Shown here in pieces: positions 1-6,432 of a DNA stretch of 16,075 nucleotides (within the stretch, counting starts at the first letter, position 1; each line of letters starts with the position of its first letter). This DNA comes from an uncultured Pseudoflavonifractor sp. (GTDB lineage: Bacteria; Bacillota; Clostridia; Oscillospirales; Oscillospiraceae). Below the pieces are notes generated by a model. It saw only the letters and a program-made list of their open reading frames with translations. It ran no database searches and was not told where the DNA came from. The translations under genes were made by a program, and so were the position numbers. The stretch covers positions 1 to 16,075 of the forward strand of contig CANOHR010000012.1 in NCBI GenBank assembly GCA_947565875.1, given 5' to 3'.

Positions 1-34
1 GGGGGGGGGGGGCGGGTTTAGAACCCGCCCCTAC
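1..34 (-). repeat. GTAGG-headed palindromic repeat, copy 1
   Basis: A near-perfect hairpin: 10-18 pairs with 22-30 (arm GGGCGGGTT) around a TAG loop, and CTAC follows at 31-34. Read on the minus strand it begins GTAGGGGCGGG. It faces copy 2 (53-77) as an inverted pair, because CCCGCCCCTAC at 24-34 is the reverse complement of 53-63. The left edge is a run of twelve G at 1-12, so the element may be cut by a contig or window boundary. Confidence 0.7.
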
Positions 35-52
35 ACAGCCACCCCACGTTCC

Positions 53-77
53 GTAGGGGCGGGTCCCAGACCCGCCC
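53..77 (+). repeat. GTAGG-headed palindromic repeat, copy 2
   Basis: GTAGG opens the element, and GGGCGGGT (57-64) pairs with ACCCGCCC (70-77) around a 5-base loop. It lies directly upstream of the aroA ribosome site (87-94). With copy 1 it fills 1-80, where I see no coding sequence and no convincing promoter. Confidence 0.7.
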
Positions 78-100
78 GCATCTTGCAAGGAGGACTTCCC

Positions 101-1351
101 ATGACCCTCACCATCGCCCCCACACAATTGAAGGGCTCCGTCACCCCGCCCCCCTCCAAGTCCCAGGCCCACCGGCTCCTCATTGCCGCCGCCCTGGCAG
201 AGGGGGAAAGCCTGATCCGGAACGTGACCCTTTCTCAGGATATCGAGGCTACTCTGCGCTGTCTGGAGGAGTTGGGAACGGAGTTTGACCGGGAGGAAGA
301 CTCTGTCACGGTCCACGGTATGGGAGCCAATGCCATGTCTCCCCTTCGGCGCATGGCCCTGCCCCAGCTGGACTGTGGAGAGTCCGGCTCCACTCTCCGT
401 TTCCTTATTCCCGCAGCCCTGACGGTTCGGGGAGGGGGCGTTTTTATGGGCCACGGAAGGCTTATGGAGCGGCCTCAAAAGCCCTACTTCGACCTTTTTG
501 AGGAGAAGGGGATCTTCTATGAACAAAAAGACGGGGTATTGACGGTCCAGGGGCTGTTATCTCCTGGGAAATATACCCTCCCCGGCAATGTTTCCTCTCA
601 GTTTATTACAGGGCTTCTCTATGCCCTTCCCCTGCTGGGGGGGGACAGCTATATTATCCCCACCACCCCCATCGAAAGCTGGGACTATATCCTCATGACC
701 ATGGACGCCCTGTTCCAGGCCGGAGTGGTAGTGGAGGAGCCCAGAGAGGGAGTCCCCTATTTCTATATCCACGGCAGCCAAAGCTACCGACCTATCCGGA
801 CCACAGTGGAACCTGACTGGTCCCAGGCCGGGTTCTGGTTTGCAGCCGGGGCCCTAGGAAATCCGGTGGCGGTAGAGGGAATGAAGATCCCCTCCCTTCA
901 GGGGGACTGGCGATATCTGGAACTTCAGGAACAGATTTTTGCCGGAACAGGAGCAAACGTGGATGTATCTCAAAATCCCGACCTGGTCCCTCCCCTCGCG
1001 GCGGCAGCGGCCCTGGCGGCGGGTCGGACCACCGTCTTCGCTAACGCCGGGCGGCTGCGGATCAAGGAGAGCGACCGGCTGCATTCCGTCACCGCCGTTC
1101 TCTCCGCTCTGGGAGCGGAGATCGAGGAAGGCCCCGACTTTCTCACCATCCGGGGAAAGAAGACCCTGGCCGGCGGGGTGACAGTGGACGCCTTCAACGA
1201 CCACCGAATCGCCATGATGACCGCCGTTGCCGCTATCCGGTGCGAAAAACCTGTCACCCTCACAGGGGCGGGATCCGTCAGCAAGTCCTACCCCAATTTC
1301 TGGGAAGAATATGCCCGTCTGGGCGGAAAGATCCGGGAGGTCTCAGGATGA
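101..1351 (+). CDS. aroA: 3-phosphoshikimate 1-carboxyvinyltransferase (EPSP synthase)
   Basis: EPSP synthase joins phosphoenolpyruvate to shikimate-3-phosphate in the cytoplasm, the sixth step of the shikimate pathway. The protein has 416 residues, close to the family norm. Visible landmarks are SKSQAHR (19-25, substrate lysine and arginine), CGESGSTLRF (92-101, the PEP/glyphosate loop), VSSQF (164-168), catalytic Asp294 in NPDLVPPLA, RIKESDRL (320-327), DHRIAMM (367-373) and SVSKSYPNF (392-400). The ATG at 101 is chosen over an in-frame TTG at 83 because AAGGAGGA at 87-94 sits at ideal spacing before it and would lie inside the longer reading. Its stop overlaps the aroC start (ATGA), so the two are probably translationally coupled. 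The loop is a clostridial variant with Phe101 where the E. coli enzyme has Pro101. The family call is secure. Confidence 0.97.
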   Translation: MTLTIAPTQLKGSVTPPPSKSQAHRLLIAAALAEGESLIRNVTLSQDIEATLRCLEELGTEFDREEDSVTVHGMGANAMSPLRRMALPQLDCGESGSTLRFLIPAALTVRGGGVFMGHGRLMERPQKPYFDLFEEKGIFYEQKDGVLTVQGLLSPGKYTLPGNVSSQFITGLLYALPLLGGDSYIIPTTPIESWDYILMTMDALFQAGVVVEEPREGVPYFYIHGSQSYRPIRTTVEPDWSQAGFWFAAGALGNPVAVEGMKIPSLQGDWRYLELQEQIFAGTGANVDVSQNPDLVPPLAAAAALAAGRTTVFANAGRLRIKESDRLHSVTAVLSALGAEIEEGPDFLTIRGKKTLAGGVTVDAFNDHRIAMMTAVAAIRCEKPVTLTGAGSVSKSYPNFWEEYARLGGKIREVSG

Positions 1352-2391
1352 AATATACCATTTTCGGCGAATCCCACGGTCCGGCCATCGGCGTGGTCCT
1401 GGAGGGGGTCCCCCCCGGACTGGAGTTTGACATGGAAGCCATGAAACGGGAACTCTCCCGCCGCGCCCCCAAGGCGGACGGCTTCTCCACCGCCCGGAAG
1501 GAGGCTGATGAAGTCCATGTCCTTTCCGGACTTTTTGAAGGCAAGACCACCGGAACACCCCTTACCCTGGTCATCCAAAATTCCGACCAGCACTCCGGGG
1601 ACTATGAAGCCCTTCGCTATACTCCCCGCCCCAGCCACGGGGATTACGCCGGATTTATTGCCAGCAAAGGGTGCCTGGACTACCGGGGAGGGGGGCATTT
1701 TTCCGGACGGCTTACGGCCCCTCTGGTGGCGGCGGGCTCGGTAGCAAAGCAGCTTTTGGCTCAGCGAAATATTGACCTTGCCTCTCATATCAGCGCCATA
1801 TATGGGATCCTGGACCGCGCCTGGGAGGATGTGGAGGAACTGAAGGAGGTTGCTATCAAGCCCTTTCCTGTGCTGGACGACGGCAAGGGGGAGGAGATGC
1901 GCCGGGCCATCCTGGAGGCCAAAAACGACCAGGACAGCGTAGGCGGCTCCATTGAATGTGCCGTCTGGGGCCTTCCCGCAGGCTTGGGGGCCCCCGATTT
2001 TGGCCGCAATGTGGAAGGGATCTTCTCCCAATACCTCTTTGCCGTCCCGGCGGTGAAGGCGGTCTCCTTTGGGGCCGGAGTGGGTTTTTCCTATATGCGG
2101 GGTACGGAGGCCAATGACCTCTTTGAGGTCCGGGATGGAAAGGTCCTCACCAAGACCAACCACGCCGGGGGGATCAACGGCGGTATTACCAACGGCATGC
2201 CTATCGTATTTGAGGTGGCCATGCGCCCCACCCCCTCCATTGCCCTTCCCCAGGAAAGCGTGGACCTGCGGACAGGGGAGGAAGTGGAGATCGAGATCCA
2301 GGGCCGCCACGATCCCTGTGTGGTCCACCGGGCAGTCCCCGTTATCGAAGCCGCAGCAGCCTTAGCCGTTTGTGAGGTACTAGGACTATAA
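1348..2391 (+). CDS. aroC: Chorismate synthase
   Basis: Chorismate synthase removes phosphate from EPSP with the help of reduced FMN to give chorismate, the last common precursor of aromatic compounds. The product has 347 residues, near the usual bacterial length of about 350-390. Key signatures are FGESHG at 6-11 with active-site His10, PRPSHGDY at 93-100, the flavin-binding stretch DYRGGGHFSGRLTA at 111-124, AGGINGGITNG at 273-283 and GRHDPCVVHRAVPVIEA at 319-335. GGGHFSGRLTA rather than the enterobacterial GGGRSSARETA marks the Firmicutes subtype. An in-frame start 108 bases upstream would lie inside aroA and is rejected: ATG 1348 has GGGAGG at 1335-1340 and overlaps the aroA stop by four bases. 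A reductant partner for FMN is not visible nearby. Confidence 0.97.
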   Translation: MKYTIFGESHGPAIGVVLEGVPPGLEFDMEAMKRELSRRAPKADGFSTARKEADEVHVLSGLFEGKTTGTPLTLVIQNSDQHSGDYEALRYTPRPSHGDYAGFIASKGCLDYRGGGHFSGRLTAPLVAAGSVAKQLLAQRNIDLASHISAIYGILDRAWEDVEELKEVAIKPFPVLDDGKGEEMRRAILEAKNDQDSVGGSIECAVWGLPAGLGAPDFGRNVEGIFSQYLFAVPAVKAVSFGAGVGFSYMRGTEANDLFEVRDGKVLTKTNHAGGINGGITNGMPIVFEVAMRPTPSIALPQESVDLRTGEEVEIEIQGRHDPCVVHRAVPVIEAAAALAVCEVLGL

Positions 2392-2403
2392 AGGGGCCCT
2401 TAT

Positions 2404-2427
2404 GGGAGGGGCAAGCCCCTCTCCTAC
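2404..2427 (-). repeat. GTAGG-headed palindromic repeat between aroC and pheA, copy 3
   Basis: GGGAGGGG (2404-2411) pairs with CCCCTCTC (2416-2423, one G-T pair) around CAAG, and CCTAC follows. On the minus strand it reads GTAGGAGAGGGGC and so on. It fills most of the 62-base gap between aroC and pheA. There is no U-run, so it is unlikely to be a terminator, though it could stabilise mRNA ends or modulate pheA translation. The arm sequence differs from copies 1 and 2 while pairing is kept. Confidence 0.55.
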
Positions 2428-2453
2428 AATCCATTCCTGAAAGAGGATCTGTT

Positions 2454-3611
2454 ATGAACGAATTGGAACAATACCGCGCCCGGATCGACGCCATCGACGC
2501 TCAGTTGGTCCCCTTGTTTTTAGAGCGGATGGCCGTTACAGAGAAGGTGGGGGAATATAAAAAGAAAAAGGGGCTTCCCGTACTGGACAGTTCCCGGGAA
2601 AAGGAAGTCCTCTCCGCCAAGACTGCCCTGGCCCCGGAGGGCGCCGAAAGAGCGGATGTGGCCTCCCTCTATGAATCCATTCTGGCCATTTCCCGCCGTC
2701 AACAGCGCAGGGTGGTCCGGGAGGGCACGGAGGATCCGGGCTACGCCCAGTGGCTCAAAGCCTATGAGTGGCGTCGGGACCCGGTGGAAGACCCCCGGGT
2801 GGTCTACCAGGGAGAGCCGGGAGCTTACTCCGAGGAGGCCGCCGTCGGATTTTTCGGCGAGGGGGTCCGGTCCCAGGGCCTTGCCTGGTTTGACGACGTT
2901 TTTCAGGCTCTGGCCCAAGGGAAGGCGGACTATGCCATGCTCCCCATTGAGAATTCCTCCACCGGCTCCATCCGCCAGGTCTACGATCTGCTGGCCCAGT
3001 ACGACTTCTCCCTGGTGGGAGAGTGGCAGGTGAAGGTGGAGCATTGCCTGGCCGCCCTCCCCGGCGTGGAACTGGAGGATATCTGCACCGTCTACTCCCA
3101 CGAGCAGGGGCTGATGCAGTGCGACAGGTTTCTGGACGGCCACCGGGACTGGGCGCGGGTCCCCACCCTGGATACGGCCGGTTCGGCCAAGCAGGTAAAG
3201 GAGACGGGGGACCGGGCCGCCGCCGCCATCTGCTCCAGGCGGGCAGCCAAGCTCTATGGACTTCAGATCTTAGCCTGCCCCATCAACCACAACCCCGCCA
3301 ACTTTACCCGGTTCGTGGCCGTCTCCCCCTCTCTGGAACTGCGTTCCGGCCGGGACAAGATCGCCGCCGTCTTCACCCTTCCCCATCAGACAGGTTCCCT
3401 CCACGAGATCCTGACGGTGTTTGCCGTCCATGGCCTGAACCTTCAAAAGCTGGAGTCCAGGCCCATCCCCGGTCGGGGATGGGAGTACCGCTTTTTTGTG
3501 GAATTTACCGGGGACCTGACCACCCTTAATATGGAGGGGACACTCCATGAATTGAGCCAACTCTCGGCGGATTTGAGGATCCTGGGAAATTTTAAGGGGT
3601 ATGAAGGATGA
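2454..3611 (+). CDS. pheA: Bifunctional chorismate mutase / prephenate dehydratase with ACT domain (P-protein)
   Basis: This fused enzyme converts chorismate to prephenate and then to phenylpyruvate, the committed route to phenylalanine. The 385-residue protein matches the classic P-protein layout. Residues 1-90 are an AroQ-type chorismate mutase whose active-site residues match E. coli with a small offset (Arg8, Arg25, Lys36, Asp45, Arg48, Glu49, Ser80, Gln84). Residues about 115-290 are prephenate dehydratase with IENSSTGS (165-172), YSHEQGL (214-220), DTAGSAK (240-246) and the catalytic Thr-Arg-Phe at 285-287. Residues about 301-385 are an ACT domain with TGSLHEIL and ESRP (334-337), the phenylalanine-binding signature, so feedback inhibition by phenylalanine is expected. 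ATG 2454 follows AAGAGGA at 2441-2447. The stop overlaps the aroK start (ATGA). No T-box or leader peptide is visible in the 62-base gap upstream. Confidence 0.97.
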   Translation: MNELEQYRARIDAIDAQLVPLFLERMAVTEKVGEYKKKKGLPVLDSSREKEVLSAKTALAPEGAERADVASLYESILAISRRQQRRVVREGTEDPGYAQWLKAYEWRRDPVEDPRVVYQGEPGAYSEEAAVGFFGEGVRSQGLAWFDDVFQALAQGKADYAMLPIENSSTGSIRQVYDLLAQYDFSLVGEWQVKVEHCLAALPGVELEDICTVYSHEQGLMQCDRFLDGHRDWARVPTLDTAGSAKQVKETGDRAAAAICSRRAAKLYGLQILACPINHNPANFTRFVAVSPSLELRSGRDKIAAVFTLPHQTGSLHEILTVFAVHGLNLQKLESRPIPGRGWEYRFFVEFTGDLTTLNMEGTLHELSQLSADLRILGNFKGYEG

Positions 3612-4123
3612 AAAATATTATCTTGATCGGCATGATGGGCTGTGGAAAAACCACAGTGGGAAAGCTTTTAGCCTCCCGGCTCAAACGAACGCTGGTAGAT
3701 ACCGACTCCTTTATCGAACGCCGGGAGGGCATGAGCGTTTCCGAAATTTTTGAAAGCCAGGGGGAGGGATATTTTCGCTCCCTGGAGGCGGGGGTGGCCC
3801 AGGCCCTCAGTCTCCGCAGAGACCTTATCATCTCCTGCGGCGGCGGTCTTCCCCTTCAGGAAGGAGCCATGGCTGCATTGAAGGAGAGTGGAGTGGTCCT
3901 TTGGCTGGACCGGGATCCGGAGGACATTTTTGACCACGAGGACTTGTCGGGCCGCCCCCTGGCCCAGGAAGGCCGGACAGCCTTTTTGGAAAAGGCGGCC
4001 CAGCGCCGGGAAGTCTACGCCCGGTGGGCCGACGCCACCATCCACGACTTTACCTCCCCCATCTCTACCGCTGCCCGGGCCAAGGAAGCCGCAGAAGCCG
4101 TCGCATCCTGGGACGAGCCATAA
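3608..4123 (+). CDS. aroK: Shikimate kinase
   Basis: Shikimate kinase phosphorylates shikimate with ATP, supplying the substrate of the EPSP synthase encoded at the front of this operon. The protein has 171 residues, typical for the family. Residues 8-16 are the Walker A loop (GMMGCGKTT). DTD at 31-33 carries the shikimate-binding aspartate, FRSLE at 56-60 supplies Arg57 and Glu60, CGGG at 77-80 is the glycine-rich substrate loop, SGRP at 114-117 is the lid arginine, and QRREVY (132-137) holds the late conserved arginine. The ATG overlaps the pheA stop by four bases and AAGGGG lies at 3594-3599. The last 30 residues are alanine/glutamate-rich and less conserved. The gene could equally be named aroL; one copy is visible. 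Confidence 0.95.
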   Translation: MKNIILIGMMGCGKTTVGKLLASRLKRTLVDTDSFIERREGMSVSEIFESQGEGYFRSLEAGVAQALSLRRDLIISCGGGLPLQEGAMAALKESGVVLWLDRDPEDIFDHEDLSGRPLAQEGRTAFLEKAAQRREVYARWADATIHDFTSPISTAARAKEAAEAVASWDEP

Positions 4124-4141
4124 AAAGGAGGAACCAACGAC

Positions 4142-4570
4142 ATGAAATTTCTTATTATCAACGGCCCCAACCTGAACCTGCTGGGGCAGCGGGAACCGGA
4201 GATCTACGGCAAGGATGGCTACCATGCGCTCTGTGAAAGGCTCAAGGTCTTTGCCCAGGCCCACTCCTCCACGGCGGAATGCTTTCAGTCCAACCACGAA
4301 GGGGCCATTGTAGACGCCATTCACGCCGCCCAGGGGACCTATGACGCCATCGTTATGAATCCGGGGGCATATACCCACTATTCCATCGCCATTCTGGACG
4401 CGCTGAAGGCGGTGGATGTGCCCTGCATTGAGGTCCACATCTCCAACGTCCACCAGCGGGAGGAGTTCCGTCACAAAAGCGTCACCGCCCCCGCCTGCGT
4501 AGGACAGATCTGCGGCCTGGGGCTCTATGGCTACGAGGCGGCCATGGGGTATTTTTTGGAGGAAGGATAA
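4142..4570 (+). CDS. aroQ: 3-dehydroquinate dehydratase, type II
   Basis: Type II dehydroquinase removes water from 3-dehydroquinate to give 3-dehydroshikimate, the third shikimate-pathway step. It normally forms a dodecamer in the cytoplasm. The 142-residue length is typical. The N-terminus NGPNLNLLGQREPEIYG (7-23) contains the catalytic Arg17 and Tyr22. QSNHEG (49-54), NPGAYTHYSIAILDAL (73-88) and EVHISN (97-102, His99) form the active site, and REEFRHKS (106-113) supplies Arg110. AAGGAGG at 4125-4131 precedes ATG 4142, 18 bases after the aroK stop. It is the last gene of the operon. No conventional terminator follows at once; the next 290 bases are repeats. The name aroQ here means type II dehydroquinase, not the chorismate mutase fold of the same name. 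Confidence 0.97.
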   Translation: MKFLIINGPNLNLLGQREPEIYGKDGYHALCERLKVFAQAHSSTAECFQSNHEGAIVDAIHAAQGTYDAIVMNPGAYTHYSIAILDALKAVDVPCIEVHISNVHQREEFRHKSVTAPACVGQICGLGLYGYEAAMGYFLEEG

Positions 4571-4613
4571 ATGAAAATTTAGCTTCGAAAGATGGTGCGA
4601 TATCACCTCCCCA

Positions 4614-4652
4614 GCCTGTCATTGCGAGGGGCCGAAGGGCCCGTGGCAATCC
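4614..4652 (+). repeat. CATTGCGAGG...GTGGCAATCC palindromic repeat
   Basis: ATTGC (4621-4625) and GCAAT (4646-4650) form the outer arms, and GGGCC (4629-4633) pairs with GGCCC in the inner arm, around GAAG. The outer ends CATTGCGAGG and GTGGCAATCC match a palindromic intergenic repeat that I recall from several bacterial phyla. It carries no protein and is probably a non-autonomous or REP-like unit. Confidence 0.65.
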
Positions 4653-4682
4653 GTATTCCCTTTGCGCCAAAAGGAAATACGG
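4651..4682. repeat. Imperfect 12-bp hairpin next to the CATTGCGAGG repeat
   Basis: CCGTATTCCCTT (4651-4662) pairs with AAGGAAATACGG (4671-4682) with one C-A mismatch around an 8-base loop. It starts within the end of the preceding repeat, so both may be parts of one composite unit. No U-tract follows, so it is not a standard terminator for aroQ. Confidence 0.5.
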
Positions 4683-4702
4683 AACTGTAACGGTATCCCG
4701 CC

Positions 4703-4728
4703 GGACCGTCGGGGACGACGGTCCCTAC
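4703..4728 (-). repeat. GTAGG-headed palindromic repeat, copy 4
   Basis: GGACCGTC (4703-4710) pairs perfectly with GACGGTCC (4717-4724) around GGGGAC, followed by CTAC. On the minus strand it reads GTAGGGACCGTC and so on. The arm sequence is unrelated to copies 1-3 but pairing is complete. Confidence 0.6.
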
Positions 4729-4748
4729 GGAAGGGCGGTGCCACACCT

Positions 4749-4772
4749 GTACGGGCGGATATTATCCGCCCG
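4749..4772 (+). repeat. GTACG-headed palindromic repeat, copy 5
   Basis: CGGGCGGAT (4752-4760) pairs with ATCCGCCCG (4764-4772) around ATT, a perfect 9-bp stem with head GTACG. It probably belongs to the same family as the GTAGG units and points opposite to copy 4, 20 bases away. Confidence 0.55.
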
Positions 4773-4850
4773 GCACAATGCCCTTGCCTATTTGCTGTCC
4801 CTACCGGCAAAACGGGACAACACTAAATTTACATTTGTCCCCACACAGCT

Positions 4851-4888
4851 AAAAAACCAGGCCCGGAAGCAAATGCTTCCGGGCCTTT
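4851..4888 (-). terminator. Terminator of the liv operon, possibly bidirectional
   Basis: An 11-bp perfect stem, GGCCCGGAAGC (4860-4870) with GCTTCCGGGCC (4875-4885), has loop AAAT. In the minus direction, six U follow shortly after the stem (A-run 4851-4856). It begins 14 bases beyond the livF stop. In the plus direction only UUU follows directly, so it may also catch aro transcripts less efficiently. Confidence 0.88.
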
Positions 4889-4901
4889 CTCACTTTTGTT
4901 C

Positions 4902-5597
4902 TTATCCCAGATATGCCTTTTTGACCGCCTCGTTCCGCAGCAGTTCCTCCCCCGTTCCGGAGAGGGTCAAACGACCTGTCTCCAACACGTAGGCAAGGTC
5001 CGCCGTGTGAAGGGCCATGTTGGCGTTCTGCTCGATTAGAAGGATGGTCACGCCCTGCTCGTTGATCTTCCGGATGATGGAGAAGATGTCCTTCACCACC
5101 AGGGGAGCAAGACCCAGGGAGGGTTCGTCCATCATCATCAGCTTAGGCCGGGACATCAGGGCCCGGCCCACCGCCAGCATTTGCTGCTCGCCGCCGGAGA
5201 GGGTCCCCGCCGCCTGCCAGGAGCGCTCCTTCAAACGGGGAAAGAGGGAATAGACCCACTCCAGATCGTGGTCCAGATCATCCTTCCGAAGATAGGCCCC
5301 GATCTTCAGGTTCTCCAGAACGGTCAGGTCGGGAAATACGTGCCGCCCCTCCGGGACCAACGTGATCCCCTTGGACACGATCCTGTCGGGGGAGAGGGCG
5401 GTAATGTCCTCCGCCTGAAGGCGGATCCGGCCCGTGGCGGGCTTTACCAGTCCCGCGATGGTCCGAAGGATGGTGGACTTACCCGCTCCGTTGGCTCCGA
5501 TAAGGGTGACGATTTTTCCCTCCGGCACCTCAAAATCAATGCCCTTAACGGCCTCTATACCGCCGTAGTTGACCCGCAGGTCGTCGATTTTAAGCAT
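4902..5597 (-). CDS. livF: Branched-chain amino acid ABC transporter, ATP-binding protein LivF
   Basis: One of two ATPases that power the LivHM permease from the cytoplasmic face. The 231-residue protein is normal length for LivF. It has Walker A GANGAGKST (34-42), signature LSGGEQQ (133-139), Walker B LMMMDEPS (153-160) and the LivF-type C-terminus with LETGR. Where most ABC ATPases have a switch histidine, it reads LLIEQNAN (186-193), which is usual for LivF and makes the LivF/LivG pair functionally asymmetric. The start at 5597 (MLKIDDLRV) is chosen from family alignment. It overlaps the livG stop by eight bases, and the nearest GGAGG touches the ATG, so either the GGGGG farther upstream or translational coupling probably serves initiation. 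Longer in-frame starts would lie deep inside livG. Last gene of the operon. Confidence 0.94.
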   Translation of the reverse strand: MLKIDDLRVNYGGIEAVKGIDFEVPEGKIVTLIGANGAGKSTILRTIAGLVKPATGRIRLQAEDITALSPDRIVSKGITLVPEGRHVFPDLTVLENLKIGAYLRKDDLDHDLEWVYSLFPRLKERSWQAAGTLSGGEQQMLAVGRALMSRPKLMMMDEPSLGLAPLVVKDIFSIIRKINEQGVTILLIEQNANMALHTADLAYVLETGRLTLSGTGEELLRNEAVKKAYLG

Positions 5598-6432
5598 CCT
5601 CCGCCACCCCCAAATACGCCTCAATGACCCGCGGGTCATTCTGGACCTCAGCGGGGGTGCCCTGGGCAATAAGCTTACCAAAGTCCAGGACATAGATCCG
5701 GTCGGAGATCTGCATGACCAGGTCCATATGGTGTTCGATCATAAAGACGGTCAGGTCATACTCCGTGCGGATCTGTTTGATAAAGTCGGTAAGCTCCTGG
5801 GTCTCCTGGGGATTCATGCCCGCGGCGGGCTCATCCAACAGCAGCAGCTTGGGATCGGTAGCCAGGGCCCGGGCGATCTCCAGCCGGCGCTGGATACCGT
5901 AGGGAAGGCTCCCGGCGATCTCATCCTTCAGATGGGCCAGGTTCTGCTCCTCCAAAAGAGCCATGGACTCCTCCCTCATCCGCTTCTCCTCTTTGGCGTT
6001 AAGTCGGAAGGTGGCGGAGAGGAAGTTCTGCTTTGCCCTCATATGTTTGGCAATGAGTACGTTGTCAAAAACGGTAAGAGCGCCGAAGAGCCGGATATTC
6101 TGGAAGGTCCGAGCAATACCCAGCCGGGTAATGGAGTCGGGGGTGGGGCTTAGCTTTTGGGTGAACATCCCCTGGTACTCCCCGGCGTACTGCTTCTGCA
6201 TTTTGCCCTGAGGATAGTTTTCCACCATGGGCTTACCCAGGAAGGAGACCCGGCCGTTGGTGGGCTCGTAAACTCCGGTAATACAGTTAAAGGCGGTGGT
6301 TTTTCCGGCGCCGTTGGGGCCGATGAGGGCTACGATCTCCCCCTTGTCCACATGGAGGGACAGGTCGTTTACCGCCACCACGCCGCCGAACTGCATGGTA
6401 ATGTGTTCCGCCTGAAGGACCGTTTCGCTCAT
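5590..6432 (-). CDS. livG: Branched-chain amino acid ABC transporter, ATP-binding protein LivG
   Basis: The second ATPase of the Liv importer. Its 280 residues include Walker A GPNGAGKTT (38-46), Q-loop ARTFQN with Gln111, a degenerate signature LPYGIQRRLEIARAL (176-190) as usual in LivG, Walker B LLLLDEPAAG (196-205) and switch histidine in MIEHHMD (231-237). The region after residue 66, about 68-103, is longer than in common LivG proteins of about 255 residues and is rich in Lys, Gln and Gly. The insert sits between the first beta sheet and the Q-loop, facing the permease side. AAGGAGG precedes ATG 6432, and the start overlaps the livM stop (ATGA). The pair with livF and the flanking permeases makes the assignment secure; the exact substrate is inferred. 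Confidence 0.94.
   Translation of the reverse strand: MSETVLQAEHITMQFGGVVAVNDLSLHVDKGEIVALIGPNGAGKTTAFNCITGVYEPTNGRVSFLGKPMVENYPQGKMQKQYAGEYQGMFTQKLSPTPDSITRLGIARTFQNIRLFGALTVFDNVLIAKHMRAKQNFLSATFRLNAKEEKRMREESMALLEEQNLAHLKDEIAGSLPYGIQRRLEIARALATDPKLLLLDEPAAGMNPQETQELTDFIKQIRTEYDLTVFMIEHHMDLVMQISDRIYVLDFGKLIAQGTPAEVQNDPRVIEAYLGVAEDA

Larger units (their letters stand above)
4571..4859. other. Non-coding inter-operon region filled with palindromic repeats
   Basis: This is the gap between the convergent aro and liv operons. I see no credible gene: an open stretch at 4738-4992 (+) has no ribosome site, is built from repeats and runs antisense into livF. The region holds four consecutive palindromes (4614-4652, 4651-4682, 4703-4728, 4749-4772), then about 75 bases with no recognised feature, then the liv terminator. 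Confidence 0.7.

Noticed and set aside
1..80. Paired inverted repeats considered as a CRISPR array or an insertion sequence end
   Set aside because: There are only two inverted, not direct, units. There are no equal-length spacers, no transposase and no flanking target duplication.
83..100. TTG start giving a six-residue longer AroA
   Set aside because: The strong ribosome site at 87-94 lies inside this extension and is correctly spaced for the ATG at 101.
1288..2328. Long open frame on the minus strand opposite aroC
   Set aside because: It is antisense to a conserved gene, has low-complexity Gly/His-rich translation, and no ribosome site or family motif.
2392..2453. Possible T-box or phenylalanine leader before pheA
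   Set aside because: The gap is 62 bases and mostly one small repeat hairpin. There is no room for a T-box and no Phe-rich leader peptide.
3668..4606. 312-codon minus-strand open frame opposite aroK and aroQ
   Set aside because: It is a shadow of two conserved genes and shows no recognisable protein features.
4738..4992. Small plus-strand open frame in the inter-operon gap
   Set aside because: It is made of repeat sequence and the liv terminator, runs antisense into livF, and has no ribosome site.
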